From Planctomycetaceae bacterium (lineage in GTDB: Bacteria; Planctomycetota; Planctomycetia; Planctomycetales; Planctomycetaceae): a stretch of 64,000 nt of DNA. The stretch spans positions 1-64,000 of the forward strand of contig PBSL01000030.1 of assembly GCA_002726205.1 (NCBI GenBank). Direction: 5' to 3'. Below are positions 54,414 to 63,688 of this stretch, one piece after another. The translations under genes and the position numbers were made by a program. The notes under the pieces were generated by a model. That model was given only the letters and a program-made list of their open reading frames with translations. It made no database searches and was not told where the DNA came from. Each line of letters begins with the position of its first letter. The first letter of the stretch is position 1.

Positions 54414-55820
54414 ATGGACATGTTTGTTGTCGAGGGCGGCCAGCGTCTCAGCGGCCGGGCCAGGATCGGCGGTGCCAAGAACGCCGCGTTGCCGATCATG
54501 GCTGCCTCGCTGGCCAGCGACGGGCCGTTGCAACTGGTCGACGTACCCGATCTCGTCGATGTCAGCACGCTGTCCCGGTTGCTGCAGACACTGGGTGTCG
54601 CCGTCGATCGGTCCGCTGACGGGCTGCTGACGCTGGCCGTCAGCGACACCGGATCCTTCGTCGCCGACTACGAACTGGTTCGCCAGATGCGGGCGAGCAT
54701 CTGCGTGCTCGGGCCGCTGCTGGCACGCCGGGGTCGCGCCTGCGTTTCGCTGCCCGGCGGGTGCAACATCGGACACCGCCCCATCGATCTCCATCTGAAG
54801 GGGCTGGCAGCCCTGGGCGCCGACATTCGCGTCGAACGCGGTTATGTCGTGGCCGAAGCCGACCGGCTGCGCGGCGCTGCGATTGACCTCGGCGGCCCAT
54901 TCGGAAGTACGGTCACCGGCACCTGCAACGTCATGACCGCCGCCACGCTGGCCGAGGGACGTACCACGATCGACACGGCCGCCTGTGAACCCGAGGTCGT
55001 CAACCTCGGTCACTGCCTGAACCGCATGGGAGCCCGGATCCAGGGCCTGGGAACACCGCGACTGGAGATCGACGGCGTCGATCAACTCGGAACCGCTCGC
55101 CATCGCGTGATTCCCGACCGGATCGAGGCAGCCACGCTCCTGATCGCCGCGGCAATCACATCCGGCACGATCGAGATCTCACCGGTCTGCCCGGATCACC
55201 TGGCCGCCGTTTGCGAAACACTTCGCCTGACGGGAGTCCGGATTTCCACTGAACCGCTGCCGGCCGAATCGTCTCCGGGCGATCGCCCTGGAAACGCCGT
55301 CGAGAGTCCACTCCTGGCAACACTGCGAGCCGAGGGCCCCGGCCCCGGGTCCTTGCAACCGACAACCGTCACGGCACTGCCCTACCCCGGCGTCCCCACT
55401 GACGTCCAGGCACAACTGATGGCTCTGCTTTGCCTGGCCGACGGCAACAGCGTCCTGACCGACAGGGTCTTTCCCGACCGATTCCTGCACGCCGCCGAAT
55501 TGTCACGGATGGGGGCAAACATCCACCGCGAGGCGACCGGCGCGGTCATCAACGGTGTCGCTCGACTCAGTGGCGCCAATGTCATGGCCGGCGACCTCCG
55601 CGCCAGCGCCGCGCTGGTCCTGGCCGCACTGGCCGCCGAAGGTTCCTCGACAATTCGCCGCATCTATCATCTCGACCGGGGCTACCAGCGCCTCGACGAC
55701 AAACTCAACCAACTCGGCGCCCGGATCCAGCGGATTTCCGACGAGCCCGGTTCAAGCACCCAGCCACCTCACTGGCTCGCTCGTGAGCAACAGGCCAGTA
55801 TCTCCCGGCACCGGAACTAG
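54414..55820 (+). CDS. murA: UDP-N-acetylglucosamine 1-carboxyvinyltransferase MurA
   Basis: MurA (468 residues) performs the first committed step of peptidoglycan synthesis. The N-terminus shows [15 protein letters not shown], and the catalytic-loop Cys lies in [15 protein letters not shown], the fosfomycin-sensitive Cys form. The later block [17 protein letters not shown] and the C-terminal [13 protein letters not shown] are normal. It is about 45 residues longer than usual because of a polar insertion around residues 285-320 (rich in Pro, Ser, Gly). GGAG is nine bases before the ATG. Its presence argues for peptidoglycan in this organism. Confidence 0.96.
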   Translation: MDMFVVEGGQRLSGRARIGGAKNAALPIMAASLASDGPLQLVDVPDLVDVSTLSRLLQTLGVAVDRSADGLLTLAVSDTGSFVADYELVRQMRASICVLGPLLARRGRACVSLPGGCNIGHRPIDLHLKGLAALGADIRVERGYVVAEADRLRGAAIDLGGPFGSTVTGTCNVMTAATLAEGRTTIDTAACEPEVVNLGHCLNRMGARIQGLGTPRLEIDGVDQLGTARHRVIPDRIEAATLLIAAAITSGTIEISPVCPDHLAAVCETLRLTGVRISTEPLPAESSPGDRPGNAVESPLLATLRAEGPGPGSLQPTTVTALPYPGVPTDVQAQLMALLCLADGNSVLTDRVFPDRFLHAAELSRMGANIHREATGAVINGVARLSGANVMAGDLRASAALVLAALAAEGSSTIRRIYHLDRGYQRLDDKLNQLGARIQRISDEPGSSTQPPHWLAREQQASISRHRN

Positions 55821-55834
55821 CCCCTGCCAACTCG

Positions 55835-56368
55835 CTAGGGCAGGAAGCCGCGTTCACGAAGTTCCTGGACATTGTCCGGCGCGCTGGCCCAGATCCGCTC
55901 GGCCGCGTACCGCAACAACGCCACACCGCCCAGGCCGGCCGGTGCAGTCAGGATAGCCGTTCGATCCTCCTCGAGATCATCCAGCCGCCGGTTGAGCTTC
56001 TCGACGGCTTCCTCGATCCGATCGCTGACGATTTCGGCCGGTCCGCTCGTGTTGTCGAGCTTGAGGTTGGAGAATCCGGCAGTTCGGGCCATCAGGAACT
56101 CGACGATACTGTCGTCCTCCTGCTCGCCGAAGAAATTCCGGAATTCCGGCTGCGCAGTGTCGGGCGTGATGATCGTCGCCCGGGTGATCCGAACCTCGCC
56201 GCGGGTCACCGACACCGTCTCCCCGTCGGCGGTCTTGTCGCAGACCAGGTAATAGGGCAATTCGGATTCCCCGAAGGTGAACAGGGAATAATTGACCGGC
56301 CGCGCAATTTGCACGGCTTCCCAGGTGTCGCGAAACCGAAGCTCGTCGTCGAATTCATCAAACCACAT
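55835..56368 (-). CDS. Hypothetical protein, possibly conserved in Planctomycetes
   Basis: A 177-residue soluble protein without signal peptide. It begins MWFDEFDDELRFRDTWEAV, contains a beta-rich middle (about 30-85, including NYSLFTFGESELPYYL) and a helical C-terminal part, with LDDLEEDRTAILTAPAGLGG before a final amphipathic helix. No family is recognised. AAGGGG lies nine bases before ATG 56368; ATG 56386 and a frame running to 56743 are alternatives, but the extra N-terminus is antisense to the next gene. The regular alternation of charges argues for a real protein. It lies convergent with murA. Confidence 0.65.
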   Translation of the reverse strand: MWFDEFDDELRFRDTWEAVQIARPVNYSLFTFGESELPYYLVCDKTADGETVSVTRGEVRITRATIITPDTAQPEFRNFFGEQEDDSIVEFLMARTAGFSNLKLDNTSGPAEIVSDRIEEAVEKLNRRLDDLEEDRTAILTAPAGLGGVALLRYAAERIWASAPDNVQELRERGFLP

Positions 56369-56560
56369 TGCTGCCAACCCCTTCATCCGGCCCCGGGGTC
56401 CGCCCGGCTCGACCGACGTTGTGAGTATAAAGGCCATTGACGAATGCGGCAAAGGCCTGCGGTGGCCCCTTGACAATTTCCCGAGTCGTTGACGAGAATC
56501 CATCAGGGTTACGGAGCTGCATTTCCAGCAGCCAATCATCACACCAACGAGAGAACCATC

Positions 56561-56725
56561 ATGAGCGGACCGATTGTTCGCACCGGAGCGACACCAGAGT
56601 TCTGGGCCAACTGGGACCAGATCTTCGGCGACAAGAAAAAGACCGCCGGCAAGAAAACCGGTAAGAAAGCCGGCGCCAAGGCCTCCAAGAAAACGGCGAA
56701 AAAGAAGTCGAGCAAGAAAGAGTAG
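56561..56725 (+). CDS. Small protein with lysine/alanine-rich tail
   Basis: A 54-residue protein with two parts: a short head, GPIVRTGATPEFWANWDQIFG, with paired Trp residues, and a tail of about 30 residues rich in Lys, Ala, Gly and Thr, resembling histone H1-type tails. GAGAG lies upstream of the ATG. From memory, similar head sequences occur in Planctomycetes, but this is not checked. The tail suggests binding to nucleic acid or acidic polymers; the head may dock on a protein. Function unknown. Confidence 0.65.
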   Translation: MSGPIVRTGATPEFWANWDQIFGDKKKTAGKKTGKKAGAKASKKTAKKKSSKKE

Positions 56726-56760
56726 TCGCCGCACCGCTTCCACCCGGACGTGGCCGCCGC

Positions 56761-58259
56761 CTGCTGATCCTGTCGCTCGCCACGGTCGCCTGCCTGGCCT
56801 GTTCGTTGGTGCGCGCGCCGATCCCGGCCGTCAACGAGCCGCATTACCTGACCAAGGCCCGGCACTTCGCCGACAGCGACTGGTGTCGTAATGACTTTTT
56901 CCTTGCCTCGTCGAACCCCCACCGGGTGTTCTACCACCTGGTGAGCCCGCTGACCGATGCCCTCCCTTTCGAGACGGTAGCCCTGGCGGGTCGCCTGCTG
57001 ACCCTGACCGTGTTGGCCACCGGCTGGGTCGTGTTGCTGCAGCGGCTTGTCCCGGACCCCTGGGCCGGCTGGGCGGGCACCTGCCTGTTCCTGTTGGCAG
57101 CGTCACTGGGAAATCTCTCTGGCGAATGGATCGTCGGCGGTTTCGAAGCAAAAGTCCTCGCCTACGGCCTGCTGCTGTGGTCGTGCGTTGCCGCGATCGA
57201 GGGCCGCCTTCTTGTCGCGGCAGCCTTGTGTGGAACCGCGATCAGCTTGCATCCGATCATCGGCGGCTGGGGCCTGGTACTGGCGATGCTGGCTGCACCA
57301 CGGCCAATCAATCGCCGACTGCTGCTGCAGGGTTGCCTGCTGGTGGGATTTGCCCTGCCAGGGATCATCCCGGCCCTGGGACTGCTCGGGCAGGGAACCA
57401 CCCGGGCCGACAACCTGCAGGTCTTCGCCCGACTGGGCCACCACCTGGTGCCCTCGCGATTTTCGATACCTGCGATACTGGTCTACACCGCGGCGTTGGT
57501 CGCCTGGCTGGTCATCCGGCAACGGGCAGCACGGGCAGAACCGAGGCCTGGTGGACACGCCTGGTCCTGGCTTCACTGCTGATCGCCGTTGTCGGCTGGA
57601 CGCTGTCGCTGGATTCCCCGGCCGGCGACGGCCCCCTGGATCGGCTGCGGCTGGTCCTGATGAAGTTCTATCCCTACCGACTCTTCGACGTGTTGTTGCC
57701 GGCTGCCGTCGCGGTCAGCGTGTCCGGACTGCTTGCCCGCTGTTCCACAACGGGTCCGCGGATTCTCGTTCCCGCGGTGGCACTCGTCGTGGCACTGGTC
57801 CTGCCCGCACACGATCGCAACCCCAGCCGGTTGCCCGCCGACAGGCACCGGGATTGGCTCTCGACTTGTGACTGGATCGATCGCAACCTGCCAGCCGACG
57901 CGGTTGTCCTGACCCCGCCGTCCAGCTGGGCATTCAAGTGGTATGCCCGCCGCGCCGAGTTCGTTGTCTTCAAGGACTGTCCCCAGGATGCCGCCGGAAT
58001 TCTCGAATGGGACAGGCGTCGACAGGTCCGGGGACGCTGGTTGCACAACCTGCAACGGGGCCGCCCCGTGCTGCCGACAACCCGGACCGCTTTCTCCAGG
58101 CGAGAAATCACGCACATCCTCTGGAGTCGCCACGACGGCCCCGGCGGGCTGCAGGGATTGGCCGCCGTCTACCAGAACCGTGGCTACGTCGTCTACGCGG
58201 TTCCCGAATCGCTGGTCAGCGACCTGCTGCCGCGAAGCTACTTTCCGCGCAGGTCATAG
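56761..58259 (+). pseudogene. Frameshifted multi-pass membrane protein gene
   Basis: Two overlapping frames encode one membrane protein. The first, open from about 56665, contains several hydrophobic spans and NEPHYLTKARHF near its start, then ends at 57582 (WSWLHC stop). The second, starting usefully near 57545 with EAWWTRLVLASLLI, continues the hydrophobic pattern and the tail to 58259. The switch is a -1 shift near 57530-57560. No ATG, GTG or TTG lies in frame before 56806, although the hydrophobic lead LLILSLATVACLACSLV lies earlier, at 56761. So the gene is broken, wrongly sequenced or uses unusual decoding. The last 22 bases overlap the convergent propeller gene. Confidence 0.65.
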
Positions 58260-59758
58260 CACAGCAGCCTTGGCCCGGTCCGGGTGACCGGATCGCGGGC
58301 GTTCTGGCTGATGTAGAGCAGGCCCCGGCTCAGTACCGGTGGACACCAGGTCTCGCGGGCCAGAAACAGCGACTCCCGCTGCACGATCTTCTGGCCTTTC
58401 GGCGAGAGATCCATCAACAGCAGCTGGCCGAGTTCACCCAGCACGAGCGAGTGACCGTCGGCCTGCAGAAAAGATCCTCGTAATGTGCTCAGCGTCAGCG
58501 TCTGCTCGATTCCCATCACCGTCACCGTCTGATCCCACTCGGGCGCTTCCCGCCAGACGACCTTCCCGGCCTTCAGGTCAACACAGACCAGCGTCGCATC
58601 CGGCTCGTTGCGACCGTCGAATCCGTAAAGGTAGCCGTCCTTGACCAGCGGCGTGTTCCAGTGCAGGCCCAGTTCTTCGGGCTGGGTATTGTGCTCGCTG
58701 TCGACCATCTTCCACAGCGGCTTGTGCGACGTGAAGTCCTTGCCGATTTCCAGCAACGTGCTGCCGGTCTGGTAACTGGCGGAGATGAAAATCCTGTTGC
58801 CGCCGATGTCCAGCGGGCACGAGGCGTTGACGCTCTCGTACTTCCGGCTTCTCCAGAAGTACTCGACTTCCAGTTTCCCGCTCGCGGGATCGATCACCAT
58901 CAGGCCCCCCGTCGAGGGCCGACTTTCACCGCCGGCAAAGACCAGGACCCGTGTCTGTCCGTTCAGCGTGGCCGGCATCGGCGAGGCATAGCTGGGCCCC
59001 CACTTGTTGCCAGCCCCCCAGACCATCCGGCCGGTCCGCTTATCGAAGGCGGCCACCGTCGGACCCGCCGGTGCACCAAGATTGATCACCAGGCGATCGC
59101 CTACCAGCAACGGCGTGCCGACCGACCCGAAGAAATCCTGGGGCACCTTGAATTCGGTCGAGAGATCCCGTTGCCAGACCAGTTGCCCGGTCGACAGTTG
59201 ATAGCAAATCAGGAACCCCTCGGCACTGGAAACATAGACCCGGTTGCCATCAATCACCGGTGTCGCCCGTGGACCACTGCTGTACCCCAGCCGGTCACGG
59301 TAATTCGTAGGAAACTTCTGCTGCCAAAACGACTGACCAGTTTCGGAATGCAGGCACTCGACGATGACCTCGTTGCCAACCCGATGCGGGTAAACCAGGT
59401 AGGGATACCGGATGGCCGGCGAGGCGTACCCTTCTCCGGCTTCCAGTTCCCAGACCTTGTTGGGCCCCCCCTTGGGCCATTTTTTCAGGAGACGAGTCTC
59501 GGTGGAAACACTGTTGTGGGTCGGACCAAGAAACCCGGTCCACGCATGGGTCCTGGCAGAAGGAGAAAGCGCCGCGGGGGCCTTGTGAAACTTGACCCGC
59601 TTGTACTTGACCGGCGTGGCCACGCTCGGCTTATCGTCGACGGCACGCACCCGGGGTGGGGCCGGATCCTTGAATGCCACGGCCTTGTCCGCAGCGGAAA
59701 CCGGGCCGACAACGGCCAGAAGTACTGCAGTCAACGCGGTCAAACGGTCCCTTCGCAT
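58238..59758 (-). CDS. Exported PQQ-like beta-propeller protein
   Basis: A 506-residue protein with a signal peptide (MRRDRLTALTAVLLAVVG, cleavage near VSAAD) and PQQ-like blades, with motifs such as LSTGQLVWQRDL, DKRTGRMVWGAG and DLKAGKVVWRE. No haem or dehydrogenase active site is seen. GGAGGTAAG lies just before ATG 59758, which fixes the start over the open frame to 59836. It is a second member of the same general family as the gene at 15373, but the two are not close neighbours. Role probably binding or assembly at the envelope. Confidence 0.87.
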   Translation of the reverse strand: MRRDRLTALTAVLLAVVGPVSAADKAVAFKDPAPPRVRAVDDKPSVATPVKYKRVKFHKAPAALSPSARTHAWTGFLGPTHNSVSTETRLLKKWPKGGPNKVWELEAGEGYASPAIRYPYLVYPHRVGNEVIVECLHSETGQSFWQQKFPTNYRDRLGYSSGPRATPVIDGNRVYVSSAEGFLICYQLSTGQLVWQRDLSTEFKVPQDFFGSVGTPLLVGDRLVINLGAPAGPTVAAFDKRTGRMVWGAGNKWGPSYASPMPATLNGQTRVLVFAGGESRPSTGGLMVIDPASGKLEVEYFWRSRKYESVNASCPLDIGGNRIFISASYQTGSTLLEIGKDFTSHKPLWKMVDSEHNTQPEELGLHWNTPLVKDGYLYGFDGRNEPDATLVCVDLKAGKVVWREAPEWDQTVTVMGIEQTLTLSTLRGSFLQADGHSLVLGELGQLLLMDLSPKGQKIVQRESLFLARETWCPPVLSRGLLYISQNARDPVTRTGPRLLCYDLRGK

Positions 59759-59851
59759 CTTACCTCCGGTTGTCTGTCGACACGGATCTTCTCGATGAAC
59801 CGGCCCGATTGAACCGGGTGATCTGAGGTTTTGCAACCCGCCGCCAAACGA

Positions 59852-60979
59852 CTAGTCCCAGTCCGGCAACGACGGGTAATCCCGTGGCCCCGGCCCCACG
59901 TAGTGCCCCTCGGTCACGCCCGACGATGGAAGACCCGACTGCTCCAGGACATGTGCCGCCCATCCCAGCAGCCGGCTGACGGCGACAAGCGGCAGATGCA
60001 GTTCCGGCTCGATTCCGGCAACCGCCAGCAACCGGATCGCCGACCACTCCCAACGAGGCGACCAACCCCACTGCGCCGCTGCACGTTCCACCTCGGCCGC
60101 GGCCCGGTTGATGGCCCGGCCACGACCCTCGACCGCCAGTCGCTCGGTCCAGATCTGCAGAACCCCCAGCCGTGGATCCATCGGTGCTTCGAGCAGCGAC
60201 ACCAGGCCCGGCAGGCCGGCCTCGGAATTGAGCTGTTCCCGAACCCACCCGTCAACATCATCATCCCAGGGCATGTCTTCCCACAGCGAAATCAGCCGCG
60301 TCGCCAGGTCGCTCCGCTCGGTGGTCGCCTCGACGGACACCGCGGCCAACACGGCCCCGTACAGGTCGGTTCCCGCCGAGATCCCCAACCGGGCCGCCTG
60401 CACCGAACGACTGAAACCGGCATCGACCATGCTGATCAACAGCACCTCGATCGCCTTCTCCAGGTCCGGGGAAGGCATCTGCCCGGTGAGCAACGCCACC
60501 AACTGCGCCGGGTAGCTCCATTCGAGATCGGGCTGGAGCGGGTCGAAGCCCCGTGTCGCCCGGAATCGGGTCGAGACCAGCACCGGAACCTGGGCCAGCA
60601 GGCGAATCGCCCGTGCCCGATCGGCGTCGATCGATCGATCGCCCGGCTGCGGATCGAAGTGCGCCACCGCGCTGATGGCCGTTCGCAACACGTCGCCTGC
60701 CGCAACGTGCAGTGGCAACTCCTCGAGCAGTTCCTGCACCGGGCCGGGCACTGCGAACGATTCGGCCATCACCGCCTGGAAATCCGCCAGGAACAGCTCG
60801 TCGGGCAATTCCCCGTAGAGCAACAGGTAGGCCACCTCGGTGAACGTCGATTCGCGCACGAGGTCACGGACATCGTAACCACGGTAGACCACCGTTTCGG
60901 CATCCCAGTGAGCAATGCCGGTGTCGGTCACCGTGACCCGGCGACCGCTTCGAGCAACTTCCACCTCGCCATGGTCCAT
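59852..60979 (-). CDS. Citrate-synthase-fold protein lacking catalytic residues
   Basis: A 375-residue citrate-synthase-like protein. The fold is clear from the start (GIAHWDAETVVYRGYDVRDL) and from the closing VAVSRLLGWAAHVLEQSGLP. The active-site His of LHGGAN is missing, replaced by TDLYGAV at about residue 203; the GHR-VYK block is absent although the DPR remnant remains in MDPRLGV; and the VDFYS block reads SPRWEWSA, so the catalytic Asp is lost. Citrate synthesis is therefore unlikely. AGGAGAT precedes ATG 60979, while the frame runs to 61087. It may be regulatory or a pseudo-enzyme. Divergent from the esterase gene. Confidence 0.8.
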   Translation of the reverse strand: MDHGEVEVARSGRRVTVTDTGIAHWDAETVVYRGYDVRDLVRESTFTEVAYLLLYGELPDELFLADFQAVMAESFAVPGPVQELLEELPLHVAAGDVLRTAISAVAHFDPQPGDRSIDADRARAIRLLAQVPVLVSTRFRATRGFDPLQPDLEWSYPAQLVALLTGQMPSPDLEKAIEVLLISMVDAGFSRSVQAARLGISAGTDLYGAVLAAVSVEATTERSDLATRLISLWEDMPWDDDVDGWVREQLNSEAGLPGLVSLLEAPMDPRLGVLQIWTERLAVEGRGRAINRAAAEVERAAAQWGWSPRWEWSAIRLLAVAGIEPELHLPLVAVSRLLGWAAHVLEQSGLPSSGVTEGHYVGPGPRDYPSLPDWD

Positions 60980-61207
60980 CACGGCGTCATCTCCTGAATC
61001 TTCTCTCTCCAAGCCACTCCCTGGCTTGGCTGGGCGGCATTGTAACGTCTTGAACGCGTCACGGGCGTCAAAAGACACGAAAATCACAGATCAGGTCGCT
61101 ACGATGAGTCGCTGTCGCTGTTGCGGAAACACCGGGAGATCTCCGCCAACGGCCTTGTCACTTCAGCCATCGCCGGCTCGACCAGGACCGGCCCCACGAG
61201 GAATCCC

Positions 61208-62779
61208 ATGACCCGACCCCTGTTGCGACTGCACCTGCTGGCAGCTGCCTGTGTCCCGCTGCTCGGGCTACTGACCGACTCGACGGCTCGATGCGACTCG
61301 CGGAGTTTCCAGGTCGAATACGTCAAGGAAGCCCACAAGGGCCCGTTCACCGGGCGGGTCTACCTGATCTTCAGCAAAAGGAACAAGGAACCACGCCGGG
61401 GCCCCGGGTGGTTCAACCCCGAGCAATTCGTCGCCCGGGATGTGCAGGACTGGCATCCGGGAGTCCGGCTCGAATTTTCCGGCAAGCTGCCCGGCAGCAC
61501 GACCGGTCCCCGGGGACTGAAGGCGGGTCCCATCCTTGGCTACCCGGGTCCGCTGGCCGCCATGCAACTCGAAGGTTTCCACGCCCAGGCCGTCACCCGC
61601 TTCAATCCCAACGATCGGGAGATCGGACAGGGCGCCGGAAACGGCTTCAGCATGGCGAAGACGCTCGGCAGCGAAACCGCCCAACCGAAGGTCGCATTCA
61701 GTGTTTCGCAACTGGTCCCGGCAAGGCCTTTCAGACAGACCCGCTGGGGCCGGTTGCTGAAGGTGAATTCGGCCCTGTTGACCGCGTTCTACAAGAGGCC
61801 GGTTTTCCTGAGGGGCGGTGTGATCCTGCCGGCAAGTTATTACGAGAAACCCGAGCGACGCTACCCGGTGATCTTTACCGTACCCGGCTTCGGCGGAACA
61901 CATCACTCGGGAAGTGTCGCCGCCCCGGTCGCCGAACGCAACGACGGCGGCGTCGAGTTCCTCCGGATCATTCTCGACCCGAGTTGCCCGCTGGGGCACC
62001 ACGTCTTTGCCGATTCGGCCAACAATGGCCCGGTCGGCCAGGCACTGACAACCGAGTTGATCCCCGCCCTGGACAAGCAGTTCCGCACGATCGCCAGGCC
62101 CAGCGCACGATTCCTGACCGGCCACTCCTCGGGTGGCTGGAGCAGCCTGTGGTTGCAGGTGACCTACCCGAACGTCTTTGCCGGCACCTGGAGCACGGCG
62201 CCGGACCCGGTCGATTTTCGCGACTTCCAGCGAATCAATCTCTATCGCCGTGGCGAGAACATGTACACCGATGGCCAGGGACGTCGTCGCCCGCTGGCGC
62301 GGGTCAATGGCCAGGTCAGGCTCTGGTACAAGGGCTTTGCCGACATGGAGTGGGTGCTGGGCCACGGAGGCCAGTTGCACAGTTTCGAAGCGGTCTTCAG
62401 CCCCAGGGGTTCCAACGGGCGACCGCGACTGGTCTGGGACCGTGCCGACGGCAAGATCGATCTCGAGGCGGCGCGGACGTGGGAAAAATACGACATCCGC
62501 CTGGTACTCCAACGCAACTGGAAGACGCTGGGCCCGAAACTCAAGGGCAAGCTGCACGTCTTCATGGGTGACACCGACACATTCTATCTCGAAGGGGCAA
62601 CGATCCGGCTCAAGGCAGCTCTCGAGAAACTCGGCAGCGATGCCGTCGTCGAGATCCACAAGGGCAGTGATCACTTCAATCTGTTCCGCAACGGGTTGCG
62701 GCAGCGAATCCGCAAGGAGATGACCGCCGCCTTCCTGGCCGCTCACCCCGATCAACGGCAGTCGGCCGGAGGCCGTTGA
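61208..62779 (+). CDS. Exported putative esterase (alpha/beta hydrolase)
   Basis: A 523-residue exported protein with a signal peptide (LLRLHLLAAACVPLLGLL). The C-terminal two thirds contain an alpha/beta hydrolase with nucleophile elbow GHSSGGWSS and a His in the closing KGSDHFNLF. A preceding N-terminal domain (about residues 30-170) has an immunoglobulin-like look. The hydrolase part resembles esterase-D-like proteins that remove acyl groups from sugars. GAGGAAT lies before ATG 61208. It is divergent from the citrate-synthase-like gene, and fabI follows. Confidence 0.82.
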   Translation: MTRPLLRLHLLAAACVPLLGLLTDSTARCDSRSFQVEYVKEAHKGPFTGRVYLIFSKRNKEPRRGPGWFNPEQFVARDVQDWHPGVRLEFSGKLPGSTTGPRGLKAGPILGYPGPLAAMQLEGFHAQAVTRFNPNDREIGQGAGNGFSMAKTLGSETAQPKVAFSVSQLVPARPFRQTRWGRLLKVNSALLTAFYKRPVFLRGGVILPASYYEKPERRYPVIFTVPGFGGTHHSGSVAAPVAERNDGGVEFLRIILDPSCPLGHHVFADSANNGPVGQALTTELIPALDKQFRTIARPSARFLTGHSSGGWSSLWLQVTYPNVFAGTWSTAPDPVDFRDFQRINLYRRGENMYTDGQGRRRPLARVNGQVRLWYKGFADMEWVLGHGGQLHSFEAVFSPRGSNGRPRLVWDRADGKIDLEAARTWEKYDIRLVLQRNWKTLGPKLKGKLHVFMGDTDTFYLEGATIRLKAALEKLGSDAVVEIHKGSDHFNLFRNGLRQRIRKEMTAAFLAAHPDQRQSAGGR

Positions 62780-62804
62780 AGCCCCCCGCGGCAGTCGTTA
62801 TTCT
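62776..62804 (+). promoter_or_regulatory. Candidate promoter for fabI
   Basis: TTGAAG (62776-62781) and TATTCT (62799-62804) are 17 bases apart, each 4 of 6. The -35 overlaps the esterase stop codon. The start near 62811 gives a leader of about 62 nt. Confidence 0.4.
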
Positions 62805-62872
62805 TGCCCCACGCGACGCGCAACCCGCTCGTCACCCGGGCCTATCTCCCCGACTCCCAAGGAATTTCGCGA

Positions 62873-63688
62873 ATGGGACTCTTCGACGGCAAAAAGGGAC
62901 TCGTCTTCGGCATCGCCAACGATCACTCGATCGCCTGGGCCATCACCCAGCGGCTCGAGCAGGAGGGTGCCGAGATGGGGTTCACGCACCTGCCCGACAA
63001 GGATCCCGAGCGACCGCGAATGGAACGGCGGCTCAGAAAACTGGTCGAGCCGCTGGGGGCGCCGCTCATCGAGCCCTGCGATGTCACCAACGACGACGAC
63101 CTCGATCGCGTCTTCGGGATCGCCGCGGAAACCTTCGGCGAACTCGATTTCGTCCTGCACTCGGTAGCCTATGCGCCGCTGGATGATCTCAAGGGCGAGG
63201 TCGTCAACGTCAGCCGCGACGGGTTCAAGCTCTCGATGGAAATCAGCGTCTACAGCCTGATGACCATCGCCCGACGGGCACGGCCGCTGCTGAAATCCGG
63301 CGGCAGCATCCTGACGCTGACCTACCTCGGCGGCGAGAAAGTCATCCCCGGCTACAACGTGATGGGACTGTGCAAGTCGGCCCTGGAAAGTGCCACCGAG
63401 TACCTGGCCGGAGAACTGGGCCCGCAGGGAATCCGCGTCAACGCCCTCTCGGCCGGGCCGATCAAGACACTCAGCTCCTCGGCCGTCGGCGACTTTGACC
63501 TGATGCTACAACTCTACGAGACCATGTCTCCGCTGCGCCGCAACGTCGAAATCGACGAGGTCGGCAAGTCGGGCATGTTCCTGCTCAGCGACCTGGCCAG
63601 CGGAATCACCGGCGAAACGCTGCACGTCGACTCGGGTTACCACGTCATGGGCGCCCCGCCAACCGATTCCCGCAACGACGACCAGTGA
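62873..63688 (+). CDS. fabI: Enoyl-[acyl-carrier-protein] reductase (NADH), FabI
   Basis: FabI (271 residues) reduces enoyl-ACP in the last step of fatty acid elongation. It starts [20 protein letters not shown], typical of the family, with NAD site residues in that glycine loop. The active-site Tyr-x6-Lys appears in [19 protein letters not shown] lies eight bases before ATG 62873; the open frame to 62804 is ignored. It is the usual triclosan-sensitive class. The Nudix gene starts in its stop codon (GTGA), so the pair is coupled. Confidence 0.95.
   Translation: MGLFDGKKGLVFGIANDHSIAWAITQRLEQEGAEMGFTHLPDKDPERPRMERRLRKLVEPLGAPLIEPCDVTNDDDLDRVFGIAAETFGELDFVLHSVAYAPLDDLKGEVVNVSRDGFKLSMEISVYSLMTIARRARPLLKSGGSILTLTYLGGEKVIPGYNVMGLCKSALESATEYLAGELGPQGIRVNALSAGPIKTLSSSAVGDFDLMLQLYETMSPLRRNVEIDEVGKSGMFLLSDLASGITGETLHVDSGYHVMGAPPTDSRNDDQ

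Noticed and set aside
57126-57540. First part of the second frame in the membrane gene
   Set aside because: It reads as an Arg/Pro-rich shadow; only the part after about 57545 continues the membrane protein.
61268-62755. 495-codon minus-strand frame opposite the esterase gene
   Set aside because: No motif and fully antisense to a gene with signal peptide and GHSSGG elbow.
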